NCBI GenBank assembly: GCA_038380435.1
Contig: JAWZYU010000028.1
Coordinates: 19,576,201 to 19,640,200 of the forward strand
From: Ryuthela nishihirai
Lineage: Eukaryota; Arthropoda; Arachnida; Araneae; Heptathelidae
DNA: 64,000 bases
Reading direction: 5' to 3'
The notes beneath the pieces were generated by a model. It saw only the letters and a list, made by a program, of their open reading frames with translations, had not been told where the DNA came from and did not search any database. Positions 63,680-64,000 of the stretch are shown piece by piece. Made by a program: the position numbers and the translations under genes. Every line of letters starts with the position of its first letter. Within the stretch, counting starts at the first letter, position 1.

Positions 63680-64000
63680 AATGCTCGAGTTCCATAAAAA
63701 TGTTAATTTGAAAAAGTAGCACCATCAAAATTCAAAGTATCTCATTCCGTATTACCTATTGCTGCTGTGACATATAATTCATGTTATAGAATTATTAATG
63801 CAATTAGCCATCAAAACAAACCCATAAAATTAGTCAATTGAACTTAATGCAGACAAAAAAACTTGAGAGGATGCCAAATATCAGAGTGTAATAAAATTTC
63901 AAAATTAGATTCATATTTTTTCCGCTGCGCATCCAAAATGATCTCTTAAAGATCTTAGAGGAGTCAGATCCAGCTTAAGCTGGTTGCTATGGTAGCCCGC
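63680..64000. other. No gene seen
   Basis: AT-rich; the last 80 bases become more GC-rich and may start another repeat. Confidence 0.3.

Overview
The window is eukaryotic nuclear DNA, AT-rich, with GT-AG introns and a very heavy load of interspersed repeats. It is most likely from an arthropod, and I lean towards an arachnid because of the repeat types and the divergence of the one host gene. The sequence alone does not prove the taxon. There are no bacterial operons, no rRNA and no CRISPR array.

The only host gene I can support is a DSTYK orthologue (dual serine/threonine and tyrosine protein kinase, also called RIPK5). It lies on the minus strand from 49093 down to the stop at 19359. I recovered 15 consecutive coding exons (E1 to E15). 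Every junction is GT-AG and every phase is compatible, giving 909 codons before the stop. Vertebrate DSTYK is about 930 residues, so only the extreme N-terminus (roughly the first 60-90 residues and the promoter) is missing. The order is: a degenerate dynamin-like GTPase-looking N-terminal part (E1-E4), a long helical middle (E5-E10), and a C-terminal kinase domain (E11-E15) with glycine loop, lysine, HRD, DLG and APE motifs. A CpG-rich patch at about 60.0-60.27 kb could be a promoter, but I could not link it to the gene.

Nearly everything else is mobile DNA. The dominant family (called SINE-A here) is about 385 bp: a tRNA-like head with A and B boxes, a conserved body and a tail ending GTAAAACAACCC(AACCC)n. 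There are about 35 full, truncated, nested or dimeric copies, most with clean 9-16 bp target-site duplications, and three with 36, 58 and 68 bp flanking duplications. A second tRNA-headed family (SINE-B, about 200 bp) has about 11 copies. LINE remnants lie at 143-661, 1330-2559, 43165-44875 and 62849-63025. Tc1/mariner copies lie at 4710-5944, 11910-13925, 17203-17785 and 61945-62285. Several non-autonomous DNA elements have diagnostic target-site duplications: 8 bp hAT type, TTAA piggyBac type and TA mariner type.

Layout: 1-19 kb is a repeat-rich flank beyond the 3' end of DSTYK. 19.4-49.1 kb is DSTYK with repeat-filled introns. 49.1-64 kb is a repeat-rich 5' flank or first intron, with a hAT-like element carrying its own internal satellite (53758-54757) and the CpG patch. 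The most unusual observations concern SINE-A integration products (long flanking duplications, a palindromic head, dimers, recurrent truncation) and a 34 bp templated insert inside a MITE hairpin.
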